Positions 53,601 through 61,200 are shown, numbered from the stretch's first letter. The stretch: DNA of 64,000 nt from Pyxicephalus adspersus (GCF_032062135.1 NC_092859.1:35705299-35769298), one strand, 5' to 3'. Notes: generated from the sequence alone by a model not told the origin. Numbers and translations are program-made.

Positions 53601-56372
53601 TTAGGATGGGGTGTCTGCATTAATTTTCTGTTTTTCAGACTATGTAACAATCACTGATCCAGCCAGAATTCCAAGGTCCTTTTAACTTTATGTGCACTAA
53701 AATGTCAAACAATAGCATTTGCTTTCTTCTGTGAAGTACAAAACCCCACATTTATTTATTAGGGATGAGACTGTGAGGTGTCAAGTCAAAATCAGAACAA
53801 CAGCCAAGGGTGACAATGCTGCTCCTCTATAAACACAGTACAGTAAGTGGGCATTATGACCCCAGGATGGGATGTTTGCTACTGGCAGGTTTACCAGGTT
53901 AAAATAACGAAAAACATGAAAAAAGGAAAATTGATGCAGTCAACTTACCTAAGGAGCAATAAACTGAAATATTTCACATACTTGTTGTTAAGTTTAGAAT
54001 TGCTTTGGGGCATTTTCATTTTTTTATGTGATTAGGAGGTAAGAAGTCAGATGGGTGTTGGAAAATGTGGTTTCTGTGTATAGATGAATAAATAAATACA
54101 AAAATCCTATCAAAGTAAACTGTTTTTTTTTGGGTTACATGAACATGTGGATGGGGAGAAGTATGCAATCCATAAATGAGATTTTTTTAAATTAATTCTA
54201 CTATAGTGCTAGAACCTTTCCGACACCTTTCTTAGAATATTAGGCCTCCCACTTAGTCCCTGATTTTAGCGTGAATGTAGAAACTAGGAGAAGAGACTAC
54301 ACAAACAATGCTGATAATGGGGTTGATTTAAACCAATCATCTGCAAATTATCCTGATTTTTCATTTCCTATGCATGTGATCGGATAATCAAAGTGAGCAA
54401 CACTTACCTATGTAAAAGTAAGCAAGCAATAACATTTTACAGTTAAATTATTTTCTCTTTTAGTAAACCACCACAAGCATCCTTATGCAAAGTAGAAGAG
54501 TAAACTCATCCTGCATATTTTTTTCTTATTCTTTATCTGGATGATTCTTTGTTCATCAGACAATTCTGCATGTTCATATTCAATGAATAATCACGATATA
54601 CAGGAAATTATTTAATACACTGCTTTGGTGAATCTTAACTGATGTGTACTCTTAGTTACATATCCATATCCTCCATATCCCCTTAACCACTTGAAATTTT
54701 CATACTATGGATTCCGCTAAAACCACTTTTATGTCAATAATTCAATAAGTAAATAAATTCTACTTTGATTGTACCATGTCAGCTATCAACAAGAGTACAA
54801 ATCCTTAAAATTAAACTAGAGGGAAGCTCTTGGAGAACTTTTTTAGTTTGCTAAAGAACTTTGTATTATAAACAATTGCTGATTTATTTTAATACTAGTT
54901 TTAACCATTTATTATCTTTGTTGCACCTCAGTTCTCTTACAGCCATTTTGCTACATGCACTCCAGCATGGCATTTCTCAGGACATGGTGACCGAACCTGC
55001 ATAATATGTGTTGAAATGAACAAATATTGGTGCGTGTTGTAACCCTGTACCAGAACATATCTGAACAAGGACTTTAATGGGAGGATCTGCAGGTATTTTA
55101 TTAAAAGCTGCATATTAAAAAAATGTAAAATTCATTTTTAAATTACATATTGGATTTTAAGGATTGGGATTACATGTTCTTAAAGTGATAATAGATAATG
55201 GTAAATTTAACATGTCTCTGATTGTGCATGGTTAACAGGAATGTAACACTTTATTGCTATGGGCTAGCACACAGCGGTGTTTGGGATGTAAATAACAAGA
55301 ATTTTAAATTTCTTTTTAGTTTCCCGTGCAGTCACATGGAGGAATATAATATTTATAATCTGAATTTGAACACCCATGTGGGCTAGCTTTCTGTAAGCCA
55401 CTGTGTATCCTACATATAGGGCATTTTAATTGGCAGTCAAATCTCACGTTATTGGAAAAGAGATCCAAAAGCCGATGTTATCCCAGAAAAGCTCCTGACA
55501 CCCCTCTCCGTGCCATGGCAAGCTTTATATTACATGGGTGCTCTGAGACCTCCTAGGCCTCTGGTTGTAAAGCGTGTTAGCGCCGAGTGTTCTGCAGACT
55601 TTTTTATTCAGAAGCCGCAGGAATCTTGCTTTATGCAGCGAGACGCATGCTCAATTGGATCTTACTGCCTCAGCATTCAATCCCTTTTGTTAGTTTTTTA
55701 TTTCTCAAAGAAACAGCTCGCCTGGTGTCTTTAGCTCACACAAAACTGCTAACTCATAATATTTTGCTGTAGCTGATCTCTTACCACCCAATGGTATCCA
55801 TGACAACTGTCCCATGGATGGTTACCATGGAGACGAGCCCCTGCAAACTTTACACACAACTTTCAAAAGTAACTTCTCCAAACTGTTGTTTCTTGCAAAT
55901 GTCGCCTGAATCTCTACTGTGCAGAAGATGAGAAGTTCAAAGAAACCCATGGAATTAGCTAATTGTTGTTCGTGGAACAAAAATTCAAACTAGGTACAAA
56001 TTGTTGATCTTGATTGCCCTTTTCGCAGCCAGAAAAGATTTTCCTTTTGAGGAAATGGGTACATGTTCCAAAGGAGTTTTCAAAACTCTTCAGGTTATAG
56101 TTATTATGACTTGTCAATTTTTAATAAAGTAATGACCTTTTTGATTGTTTTTTTTCAGCTTTGAATAAAAGGCAAATGTAACTTTTATTTTTGTTTTATT
56201 GTGCCAAATTCATATTGAGCCTTCCACATCTAAATGCAAAAGGTTCTTCCATACAGGAACTAAATTAAAAATGTCTTTTCTTTTTTTTTTTTATTAGCCT
56301 TCTAAAGTAGAACTCGAAAGAGCAAATACTATTTTTTGTAATATACAATGTTTTCAAACTAGGGCAACATAA

Positions 56373-56411
<39 letters not shown>

Positions 56412-58673
56412 CATTCTTGTGGAGGATAGTGTAAAAAATGTATACTGAAACATTTTCAATTTTTTAACTAATATTCCTTTACATTACCATCTATCTAACA
56501 AGTTTAATATTATTAATAATAATTATTATTTATTGTTTTTTTAATAAAATACATATAGTTATATTATTAACACATCCTTGTATGCTTTTATATACTTGTT
56601 CATTTATTTATTTGGTATTATACTTTTTCCTGTTATGCCATGTCTATGCCATGAGACTCAACAATGTGTATATTGTGGTATGCTTAGTGTGAAACTTTCC
56701 ATGGGGAGTAAAGCTGCTAGCTGCAGCTGTGTTATTAACATTCTACTGAATAATTAGATCAGCGGACTGAAGAAGAGCCATGTAATGAAATATAGTGATC
56801 TAAGGAAAGCCATTAAACAGATTATACTGGTGACTGCCTACTGTGCTCCAAAGAATCACCAGTTTGCTGCACCTAACACTTGTTACTTGTGGATGAAAAG
56901 GGGCTTCAAAAACACTGTCCACCAGCTGATACCTAGGGTAATGCACATCTGAATGTGAACGCACACACATACACAGATATATATAGTTATATAGTATTTA
57001 GTATATAGTTATACATTTATTCTTACATCTATCGCTTGTGCCATTAGTATAGTTTCAGTTACTAACATACAGAAATATAATATAAAGGACAATTACCTAG
57101 AAAATATTAATTGCATTCAGTATTTGTACAGTTAATGTAAACTTCAATACTTTTTCAAATTATATTCAATCAATATAAAATCTATCTATCTATTGACATG
57201 TTTATCTAAATACAAATAAAAAAACAAAACTATATCATATCACTGAGGCTGATTTACTAAAGGAGTTGTCAATCTTCATGCAATAAATTGTGTGACTATT
57301 CACTTGAATAATCTAATCATGTGAAAAGCAAATTCCTTTTCTATTTACATGAGTATTAAAAGCTTTTCACACAATTGGATTACTGAAATTAATATTTACA
57401 AAAATGTTTGTGTTATGGGTGTAAACTTTTTTTATAAATTTTTTTTTTTTAATAAATCAACCCAATAATGTTTTTACTTTGCTTTTTAAACCCACCATGT
57501 ACACCAAATCTTTATTATTGTAAATGTATCTATCTGTAAAAGTTTAAGTGGACTTCTTTATCCTCCCTTTTTATATGAAATGCCTTACGGTAAAATTCGT
57601 TAACACAACTTGGTATATCATTCACTTTAAATGTGACTCCAGAGGGGGAAAAAACTTCAGCCCTGCTTGTTAAATATCTCCAGGTCTTTTGTTGTGTTTT
57701 AAATAGCATGATTATGATAATATATTTCTGTCCTAGTATGAATGGCTCCGTAGAACAGCTTAATCTCAATTAATTTAAGCTGGACTGTGTAGAAACAACT
57801 TTATCCCAGGCTGGGTTATAATGCTGCTTAATATTCCTCCCCTGCTATTGAGGAAAGTGACATTGTTGCATAAAAACTGAGTTAATAACCTGCATAAAGT
57901 TAGATGTTGTTAAAAGATTTAGTTATGGTTGGGCTTCTGAGTATTTAATGGAGGAGATTAATGCAATGATGTATCAGAGTATAATTACAGTGCAACACTA
58001 TGGTGGTAAAAGACTATATATTGCTCGGGAATGAAGATGAGTACATATTACTTATAAAGTAGGAAGGAGTAACAAGTGGTTAAATCACTTTGCATTATAA
58101 TTGTCTGATAAAAATTCATGCACTCTAATATATATATATATATATATATATATTGTTCTCTTCTATTTCTTTACTACATAGGTTACTGTAAATTAAATGT
58201 GATCCCATTAGCTGCAGACAACAGGTGTCCAGGCACAGTATAGTACAGGTTGCTTATGAGCAGCAAGTGATGATGTACTGTGGATGTCAACATTTCACAC
58301 GTTTACAAAAGCTAATATTTTTTTTGCAAACTTAGGGAAGAAAATGTAAAACTTTTAAGTCATAGCCTAGTTTATAAGCTCTCAAATCCTATATTTTAAA
58401 CATTGCTGTAATGACAACTTTTGTTACTTTTTCCTTTTAAATAAACATATTGGTATTTTTAAAACTGCAAAGTGCATCTGTGACATTCCGAATAGGTAGG
58501 TTGTATTCAGGGGTAGGGTTCTTTGAAGTATTTAATGAGTCCTGAGAAAGTTGGATTTCCTCAGAGCTGAATTAGTTAATGCATGCCTGTATATAGGAGG
58601 ATAGGTAGAGTAGAGAGTGGTTTTACTAACCTGTGGAGTCCATATCTGTTTCTTCCAGTATTCCACAATGCAT
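10223..58673 (-). CDS. rfx4: rfx4 gene: RFX-family winged-helix transcription factor, 18 coding exons, complete
   Basis: RFX4 is a nuclear factor that binds X-box DNA (GTTGCCATGGCAAC-like) through its winged-helix domain. It dimerises with other RFX proteins and in vertebrates is needed for dorsal brain patterning and cilium-dependent Hedgehog signalling. The 18 exons below join into 2193 nt, giving 730 residues against about 735 in the human long isoform, with compatible phase at every junction. Layout: acidic leader 1-59; DNA-binding domain about 60-135 ([13 protein letters not shown] to [16 protein letters not shown]); B, C and dimerisation regions about 200-480; Ser/Pro/Tyr-rich tail about 490-730 ending GEASTGWAK. 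Coordinates span all introns. No frameshift or internal stop was seen. RFX2/3/6 are excluded by the N-terminal MHCGILEE leader and by the tail. Confidence 0.97.
10618..10770 (+). repeat. Interspersed repeat, copy 1
   Basis: It shares TATTATCTTT, ATGCACTCCAG, TGGCATTTCTCAG and a GAACC...CTGCATAA block with 54905-55030 in the same orientation and order. Family unknown; it is clearly diverged. Confidence 0.6.
13358..13584. mobile_element. Palindromic MITE, copy 1
   Basis: The ends CCCTGATTTATGAAAGCTCT and AGAGCTTTCATAAATCAGGG are exact inverted repeats. Arms continue for about 60 bp (CCAAGGCTGGAGAGAATACA and its complement) and the centre holds an inverted TTTGCTA/TAGCAAA. It is a common type of frog MITE. 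Related copies lie at 44536-44745 and 29097-29180. Confidence 0.85.
14410..14548 (-). CDS. rfx4: rfx4 coding exon 17
   Basis: Residues 595-641 ([20 protein letters not shown], then [26 protein letters not shown]). Tyr/Ser-rich tail. The acceptor is TTTTTTCAG and the donor GTTTGT, leaving in phase 0. Confidence 0.96.
14549..15372 (-). other. rfx4 intron 16, with an 82-bp tandem duplication
   Basis: Bases 14704-14784 and 14785-14867 are direct copies (ATTCAGGACATAGT ... CCCATTA-AATCAGTTC) differing at a few positions. Otherwise unremarkable. Confidence 0.7.
15373..15532 (-). CDS. rfx4: rfx4 coding exon 16
   Basis: Residues 542-595 ([20 protein letters not shown]...[15 protein letters not shown]). 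The acceptor is TTCTGTAG and the donor GTAAGT, with a Gly codon split 2+1. Confidence 0.96.
16340..16510. promoter_or_regulatory. Candidate intronic enhancer: SOX and octamer motifs
   Basis: A SOX core (AACAAAGG, 16402-16409) lies 7 bp from a perfect POU octamer (ATTTGCAT, 16417-16424). FOX-like (GTAAACA) and CCAAT (GCCAATGG) motifs are nearby, in a stretch that looks less AT-biased than the surrounding intron. Motif evidence only. Confidence 0.25.
17468..17902. mobile_element. PIF/Harbinger-type MITE, copy 1 (435 bp)
   Basis: Terminal inverted repeats AGCTGCGTACACACTTCCAA and its mirror (AGCTACGTACACACTTCCAA on the other strand) are flanked by TAA on both sides (17465-17467, 17903-17905). 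A 3-bp TWA duplication is the signature of Harbinger elements. The interior is CpG-rich and densely self-complementary (many ACGATCGTTCGT motifs). It has no transposase. It is over 90% identical by eye to the copy at 42736-43159, so fairly recent. Confidence 0.85.
18995..19590 (+). mobile_element. L2-type LINE, 3'-terminal fragment
   Basis: Frames with frameshifts encode the C-terminal end of an L2/CR1-clade reverse-transcriptase polyprotein ([20 protein letters not shown]...PNYLSELV, then [21 protein letters not shown]). The 3' end has the clade's GGCGCTATATAAAT motif and an AAT/ATT microsatellite tail. It is 5'-truncated and inactive. The last about 140 bp recur at 63179-63322. Confidence 0.85.
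24004..24159 (-). CDS. rfx4: rfx4 coding exon 15
   Basis: Residues 490-542 ([20 protein letters not shown], then [17 protein letters not shown]...). A low-complexity Ser/Pro/Ala tail segment, the least conserved exon. It was found by the flanking phases (AC-start, G-end), TATTTCAG acceptor and GTATGC donor. The human tail has the equivalent ILTEAAPPTPSPVPSFSPA segment. Confidence 0.9.
24160..24804 (-). other. rfx4 intron 14
   Basis: No repeat or regulatory element recognised. Confidence 0.5.
24805..24924 (-). CDS. rfx4: rfx4 coding exon 14
   Basis: Residues 450-490 ([20 protein letters not shown], then [20 protein letters not shown]). End of the conserved RFX core. The acceptor is ATACCAG and the donor GTAAGT. 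Confidence 0.96.
24925..25671 (-). other. rfx4 intron 13
   Basis: No repeat or regulatory element recognised. Confidence 0.5.
25672..25789 (-). CDS. rfx4: rfx4 coding exon 13
   Basis: Residues 411-450 ([20 protein letters not shown], then [19 protein letters not shown]). It is a highly conserved part of the dimerisation region. The acceptor is TTTTGTAG and the donor GTATGA. Confidence 0.96.
25790..26959 (-). other. rfx4 intron 12
   Basis: It contains an imperfect AT dinucleotide tract at about 26655-26703. Nothing else recognised. Confidence 0.5.
26960..27054 (-). CDS. rfx4: rfx4 coding exon 12
   Basis: Residues 379-410 ([20 protein letters not shown], then [11 protein letters not shown]). 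The acceptor is TTCTGCAG and the donor GTAAGT, leaving in phase 0. Confidence 0.96.
27055..27735 (-). other. rfx4 intron 11
   Basis: AT-rich; no feature recognised. Confidence 0.5.
27736..27880 (-). CDS. rfx4: rfx4 coding exon 11
   Basis: Residues 331-379 ([20 protein letters not shown], then [14 protein letters not shown]...). It lies in the dimerisation region. The acceptor is TATTGCAG and the donor GTAAGA after the first base of Leu. Confidence 0.96.
27881..28551 (-). other. rfx4 intron 10
   Basis: No feature recognised. Confidence 0.5.
28552..28610 (-). CDS. rfx4: rfx4 coding exon 10
   Basis: Residues 311-330 ([19 protein letters not shown] after a split Leu). Only 59 nt, so too short for simple ORF finding; identified by homology and phase. 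The acceptor is TTTTATAG and the donor GTGAGA. Confidence 0.95.
28732..28975. mobile_element. Diverged MITE related to the Harbinger family
   Basis: It starts AGGCTACGTACACACGTTCAA just after TTA, like the full copies at 17468 and 42736. It ends near the inverted GAGGCGTGTAGACGTGGTCC. The interior differs, so it is a sister family. No clear right-hand TSD. Confidence 0.55.
29097..29180. mobile_element. Half copy of the palindromic MITE
   Basis: It begins CCCTGATTTATTAAAGCTCT followed by CCAAGGCTGGAGACGATACA, matching the left arm of 13358-13584. The right arm is absent. Confidence 0.7.
30813..30913 (-). CDS. rfx4: rfx4 coding exon 9
   Basis: Residues 277-311 ([20 protein letters not shown], then [13 protein letters not shown]), an amphipathic helical part of the extended dimerisation region. 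The acceptor is CTTTCAG and the donor GTAGGT. Confidence 0.96.
30914..32217 (-). other. rfx4 intron 8
   Basis: No repeat recognised. The minus-strand open frame at 31498-31758 looks somewhat protein-like but lacks recognisable homology and splice-phase fit. Confidence 0.45.
32218..32381 (-). CDS. rfx4: rfx4 coding exon 8
   Basis: Residues 223-277 ([20 protein letters not shown]...LQALPD), the B/C region. The acceptor is TTTTTTTAG and the donor GTGGGT, splitting a Ser codon. Confidence 0.96.
32382..32915 (-). other. rfx4 intron 7
   Basis: No feature recognised. Confidence 0.5.
32916..32993 (-). CDS. rfx4: rfx4 coding exon 7
   Basis: Residues 197-222 ([20 protein letters not shown]...), the start of the RFX B region. 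It is 78 nt, phase 0 at both ends, so skipping it would keep frame. The acceptor is TCTTTAG and the donor GTATGG. Confidence 0.95.
33063..33257. mobile_element. TTAA-type MITE (187 bp plus TSDs)
   Basis: The ends TTAA-AGGGAATGTATA (33063 on) and TATACTTTCCCT-TTAA (to 33257) are inverted repeats flanked by TTAA, the piggyBac/Kolobok target. The interior is A-rich and noncoding. It lies in rfx4 intron 6. Confidence 0.75.
33453..33740 (+). mobile_element. hAT (Charlie-like) element, 5' part
   Basis: It begins CAGGGGTCGACAAACTCCGG then CCTTTAGGCCAGATACGGCC, closely resembling the terminal repeat of hAT-Charlie nonautonomous elements. It forms a GC-rich island in an AT-rich intron. No matching right end is visible, so it is truncated or interrupted by the following LINE tail. 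Confidence 0.65.
33745..33887 (+). mobile_element. LINE 3' end with poly(A)
   Basis: An AATAAA signal (33863-33868) is followed 10 bp on by A10, after a T-rich 3' UTR-like stretch. This looks like the 3' terminus of an L1/Tx1-type LINE or other retroposed transcript. Confidence 0.5.
33957..33972 (+). repeat. G16 homopolymer
   Basis: Sixteen consecutive G, followed by CAATGGG. A potential quadruplex and a likely assembly-length uncertainty. It lies in rfx4 intron 6. Confidence 0.95.
34423..34636 (-). CDS. rfx4: rfx4 coding exon 6
   Basis: Residues 125-196. It completes the wing ([20 protein letters not shown]) and continues into the linker ([15 protein letters not shown]..., then [14 protein letters not shown]). 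It is 214 nt; the donor GTAGCT follows an in-phase Lys codon. The open frame runs past the donor, but that extension is not homologous. Confidence 0.95.
34637..35812 (-). other. rfx4 intron 5
   Basis: It contains an (AT)n microsatellite at about 35625-35660. Nothing else recognised. Confidence 0.55.
35813..35874 (-). CDS. rfx4: rfx4 coding exon 5 (DNA-recognition core)
   Basis: Residues 105-125 ([20 protein letters not shown] plus split Lys). It carries the recognition helix and the Arg-rich start of the wing that contacts the X-box. The acceptor is CTTGCAG and the donor GTGAGT. Confidence 0.95.
35875..39300 (-). other. rfx4 intron 4
   Basis: About 3.4 kb. It has a possible cryptic 75-nt exon (37266-37340), a T23 run at 38010-38032 (poly(A) on the minus strand) and a local AATACAATCCTGCTG direct repeat at about 36130-36225. 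No other element recognised. Confidence 0.5.
38010..38032 (-). repeat. Poly(A) tract on the minus strand (T23 on plus)
   Basis: A 23-base run. It may mark the 3' end of an unrecognised retroposed sequence reading leftward from about 38300, where the minus strand has a 77-codon open frame. No poly(A) signal or target-site duplication is clear. Confidence 0.5.
39301..39424 (-). CDS. rfx4: rfx4 coding exon 4 (first half of DNA-binding domain)
   Basis: Residues 63-104 ([20 protein letters not shown]...NAASFGK), the N-terminal helices of the RFX winged-helix fold. The acceptor follows GGAAG and has a weak pyrimidine tract; the donor is GTAAGC. It ends in phase 0. Confidence 0.95.
40520..40551 (-). 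CDS. rfx4: Candidate alternative rfx4 first exon (short isoform)
   Basis: ATG at 40551-40549 (context GCAAATGG, A at -3 and G at +4) opens [10 protein letters not shown] plus two bases of Arg, ending at a GTAAGC donor (40519). The 2-base phase fits exon 4 exactly, giving ...[15 protein letters not shown] and an isoform of about 678 residues with nearly the whole DNA-binding domain. Upstream the same frame stays open through [12 protein letters not shown], so more may be coding. RFX4 is known to have alternative N-termini in mammals, but I do not recognise this sequence. Confidence 0.35.
40560..40740 (-). promoter_or_regulatory. Candidate internal TATA promoter of rfx4
   Basis: The minus strand has a canonical TATAAAAG at 40610-40603, 52 bp before the candidate ATG, and a second TATATAAA at 40733-40726. 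The interval appears richer in CpG than the surrounding intron. Confidence 0.35.
42424..42481 (-). CDS. rfx4: rfx4 coding exon 3
   Basis: Residues 44-63 ([20 protein letters not shown]), leading into the DNA-binding domain. Of two adjacent acceptors (TTTTAG and GCAG, 3 bp apart) phase and homology fit the second. The donor is GTAATT after TG of a split Trp codon. Confidence 0.92.
42736..43159. mobile_element. PIF/Harbinger-type MITE, copy 2 (424 bp)
   Basis: Same ends and interior as 17468-17902, apart from small deletions and a few substitutions. It is flanked by TTA on both sides (42733-42735 and 43160-43162). The different target sequence but same TWA pattern supports independent Harbinger-type insertion. 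Confidence 0.87.
44536..44745. mobile_element. Palindromic MITE, copy 2 (diverged)
   Basis: It shares TTCTCCAAGACTGG, AACCTGGAATGGATTTTT, GGCAAATGTTTTAATCCTAG, ACCAGATCCATTTCCAG and the inverted CTTGGAGAGCTTTAATAAAT with 13358-13584. Confidence 0.8.
44962..45048 (-). CDS. rfx4: rfx4 coding exon 2
   Basis: An acidic and serine-rich leader segment (residues 15-44; [18 protein letters not shown]...). The acceptor is TTTACAG and the donor GTAAGT. It is 87 nt, entering with two bases of a Glu codon and leaving with one base of Asn. Confidence 0.95.
46300..46395. mobile_element. Right end of a Harbinger-related MITE
   Basis: It ends CATGTGTGTACCCAGCC before TAA and contains AACGATCGTTTCCAGCGATG, as in the family at 17468 and 42736. 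The left end is not resolved. Confidence 0.45.
46735..47095. repeat. Long foldback element with nested 21-bp hairpin
   Basis: The outer arms, 46735-46855 and about 46970-47095, are imperfect inverted repeats (for example CAAGGTTCAATTTGT and ACAAATTGAACCTTG). Inside, 46896-46916 (ATTCCCACTTATATACATGA-G) and 46930-46950 form a perfect 21-bp hairpin with a 13-nt loop. Total foldback is about 360 bp, likely a MITE. Confidence 0.8.
54905..55030 (+). repeat. Interspersed repeat, copy 2
   Basis: Diverged copy of the repeat at 10618-10770, with the blocks ATGCACTCCAG, TGGCATTTCTCAGGA and GAACCTGCATAA in the same order. Confidence 0.6.
55509..55834. promoter_or_regulatory. Cluster of three X-box (RFX-binding) motifs, candidate intron 1 enhancer
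   Basis: Motif 1 at 55509-55522 (CGTGCCATGGCAAG) has the perfect TGCCATGGCA core. Motif 2 at 55794-55807 (GTATCCATGACAAC) fits GTHNYYATRRNAAC. Motif 3 at 55821-55834 (GTTACCATGGAGAC) fits RYYNYYATRRNRAC fully. Motifs 2 and 3 are 27 bp apart, start to start. POU-like TTGCAAAT (55893-55900) and two SOX-like ATTGTT cores (55962, 56000) follow. The position inside an RFX gene suggests auto- or cross-regulation by RFX factors (inference). Confidence 0.5.
57248..57470. repeat. Lineage interspersed repeat (GATTTACTAAAGG family)
   Basis: It begins CTGATTTACTAAAGGAGTTG and ends AATAAATCAACC, with an internal inverted pair (GTGAAAAGC / GCTTTTCAC). Related sequence, starting GGTTTACTAAAAGAACTGAG, lies at 60552-60725, and another TTTACTAAAGG start at 60281. 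Confidence 0.5.
58631..58673 (-). CDS. rfx4: rfx4 coding exon 1
   Basis: Encodes [14 protein letters not shown] plus the first base of a split Glu codon, ending at a GTTAGT donor. It is the long-isoform N-terminus (human MHCGLLEEPDMDST). The start is fixed by an in-frame TGA at 58814-58812 with no other in-frame ATG between. The context has A at -3. An out-of-frame ATG lies 11 nt upstream at 58684. Confidence 0.95.
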
Positions 58674-58900
58674 ACTCTTCCCATGGGCAGTACACAAGAC
58701 CAAAATCCTGGGGATGTCTGACCCCTGTAACTCAGCAATGGACACAGCGAATTGGGAACAAGCAGTGGAAGAAGGGACACTTGGTAATCCAGTGGGGCAG
58801 AGACAGACCACTCACAATGTTTGCTGATGTTGCATGGGAAAAAGCATCATTTTATAGGAGCCCTGATGGGAGACATGTCATTGATAGGCCAGTCTGTCTG
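58674..58900 (-). promoter_or_regulatory. rfx4 5' UTR and TATA-type core promoter
   Basis: The minus strand carries TATAAAA at 58856-58850. A start site about 30 bp on (near 58825) would give a 5' UTR of about 150 nt before the ATG at 58673. Two SOX-like cores (ATTGTG) flank it near 58814 and 58950. Additional upstream 5' UTR exons cannot be excluded. Confidence 0.45.
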
Positions 58901-60280
58901 ATGAATGGCTGGTAGTCAGATGGGGAGGTGGCAAGGCTCAATGTGAAGCCCATTGTGGGGCTGTTTTGAATAATAAAGACTTTCCTCCGAAAAGGGGGGC
59001 TTAAATCTACGCAATCCCAGCACTTCAACCCCCCTTCTTTCTATTATAAAACCCTTTATTACTTAAACTTTTACAGGCTTGTCTTCCATCCATGCAAAAA
59101 AAAACCTGGCTGTTCTAGTCTAGCCCTTACCGTCTACCCAAACCATATATAATAATGCATAATGTACATTGCATGTCATTATCTTGCCTTGTCTATCCAA
59201 GTTGAATTTAATGGCTCAGACAAGTACAGTGTGCAAAGTGCAAAACCAATTAAAGCCTATGAAAATTATTTCTACATACGTTTCAGGGTACTAAATGTGG
59301 TTGCTTTGGGTTACTAGACTTTAAAGAGCTGTTTAATGCTGTTTGTAATAAAAGAGTATCATTTAATAAATCAATATATTAATATTTCAGTTTATAAAGC
59401 CCTGTAGATCATGGTTCGGTTGAAAGTAGCTGGTAGGCAATATTACATTTAGAAGCAACAAGAAGCAATTTGAAAGGATTGTCTTTTAATGCAGAAGTTG
59501 GATTTTGACGTAGTTCATTCTTTTGATGTAGTTTTCAGTCCTGTGCACAATTTATAGCAGGTGATCATCTTCATGCTCAGAGAGGAGCAGCAGAGAACCA
59601 AGCATTCTCCAAAATCCTGCAAGCAGTACGGTTAAAGTCTTGGAAGTGAATGTTATAAGTGAAAAGCCAGTGCTTTTCAGCGATGATAAAGTGGCTCAGT
59701 TTTTTTTTTTTTTTGGGGAAGGAAAATCTGTGATTAGAATATGAATAGAACTCCAACAGGGGAAGAAAAAGGAGATTACAGATGAATTGCTTTCAGCAGG
59801 GACAAGAGCTTTGCTCCCTCCTCCGCAAACAGCAAACTATACCAGTGCTAGACAGGAAACAAGGCATCTCACACTAAAATCACTTTCCCTGACCAGGCAG
59901 CCCCAACTAAAGACACATTATCACTGTCATTACTACTGTTATCTTTTCACAGGATGCCCTGTGAAAGTTTTCCTTAAAGTGCATTGCACTACACATCTGA
60001 TTGTCACTGACAAATATCTGTACTCTGCAGAAGAAAGGTGAAAAAGTAAACTTGGTAAATACGTAAAACGCGTTTGGAATGCTTAAAGTGGATGTAACTT
60101 TTTTGTAATATTTTTTTAAGGTATTATACATCAGATTGATGGACAAATTAATTTATGTTAATGTTTTAGAAACTTTTCTCTATGTATATTTTGGAGTTAT
60201 ATATAACTCAGCTACTTGCTTTTCAGTGTTATATAAAGGTTTTGTTTTACGGTTGCATTTTACAATATAGTCCAAGAGCT
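58901..60280. other. Upstream flank of rfx4, nothing recognised
   Basis: It contains a T-run at about 59700-59714. No supported gene or repeat. Confidence 0.4.
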
Positions 60281-60725
60281 TGCTTTACTAAAGGGGTAGA
60301 GCTTGATCACTTTGCAATGGAAATTTTACTTGGTTTAGGGAATGTAGTGAACATTCACTTAGCAAACAAACATGTGCAAGAAAATAAAAAAAGTCATCAC
60401 AGATTTATCTCATTAGCTAGGTGTAAATTCTGTTGCAAAATGAAATTTATTTTGCAAAGTGAACATTTTTTGTTCACTTTGGTAAACCATTGCCTATGAG
60501 TTGGGTGAGCCATAAAAAACCATGCACTCCCTGTGGGGTTTATATAGTGGGAATGGTTTACTAAAAGAACTGAGAATCTTCACTGGATAAATTGAGTGAA
60601 GGTTAGTTTTACATATTCAATCATGCAAAACACCCATTTCAGTTGAATTATTTTATCTAAACATGACTGGGTTCTCATTGAATGAAGATTCATTATTACA
60701 TTTATTGAATAAAAATTCTCAACAA
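60281..60725. repeat. Two adjacent TTTACTAAAGG-type repeats
   Basis: The first (60281-60495) starts CTTTACTAAAGGGG and ends with GTGAACATTTTTTGTTCACTT and GGTAAACCATTG, an inverted end. The second (60552-60725) starts GGTTTACTAAAAG and contains TTCACTGGATAAATTG. Both are probable nonautonomous DNA elements. Confidence 0.5.
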
Positions 60726-61200
60726 CAGGGATGGATTACCCCTTTATATCAAAAGTAATTACATAGGGCTACTGAGCACTCCTCCCCTGGTTTTTCAATC
60801 AATGGATCTTTGATTGTAATACAGTACCACAAAAAGACCGAGTTAGTATGGAAAAGATATAAAACAATTATCCACTAAACATACTATACCTTCACTTAAT
60901 GGCTATATTAACTTGTGAAGAGCCTTGCACATAATTAAAAGTAAAAATTTGAAAAAATATCAATTTTCAAACAGATCATATATCAGATTTAAATTTTAGG
61001 GTGGCCAAGTCACAGAACAGACCTCAGTACCACTGAAATGCTGTGGGTCTAAAGGAAGCCATTCATATATTTATCAAGAAAGGGCCATTTCTTAATGAAT
61101 ATTTGGTAGCACTGCTAAATAGACAGCAGAGGAAATTCAGCATCTTTGGCATATTTAGAAATATAAAAAGAAACAGCCAATCAAATTCAGATAACTTGTA

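Larger units (their letters stand above)
45049..58630 (-). other. rfx4 intron 1 (13.6 kb)
   Basis: The longest intron. It holds a large foldback element (46735-47095), the interspersed repeat copy at 54905-55030, an X-box cluster (55509-55834), (AT)n tracts at about 56374-56408 and 58128-58154, and a lineage repeat at 57248-57470. The stretch 47100-54900 shows nothing I can support beyond low-complexity ATT-rich sequence near 48990-49080. Confidence 0.55.

Noticed and set aside
58583..58915. 110-codon plus-strand frame over rfx4 exon 1
   Set aside because: It is antisense to the rfx4 5' UTR and first exon and has no homology.
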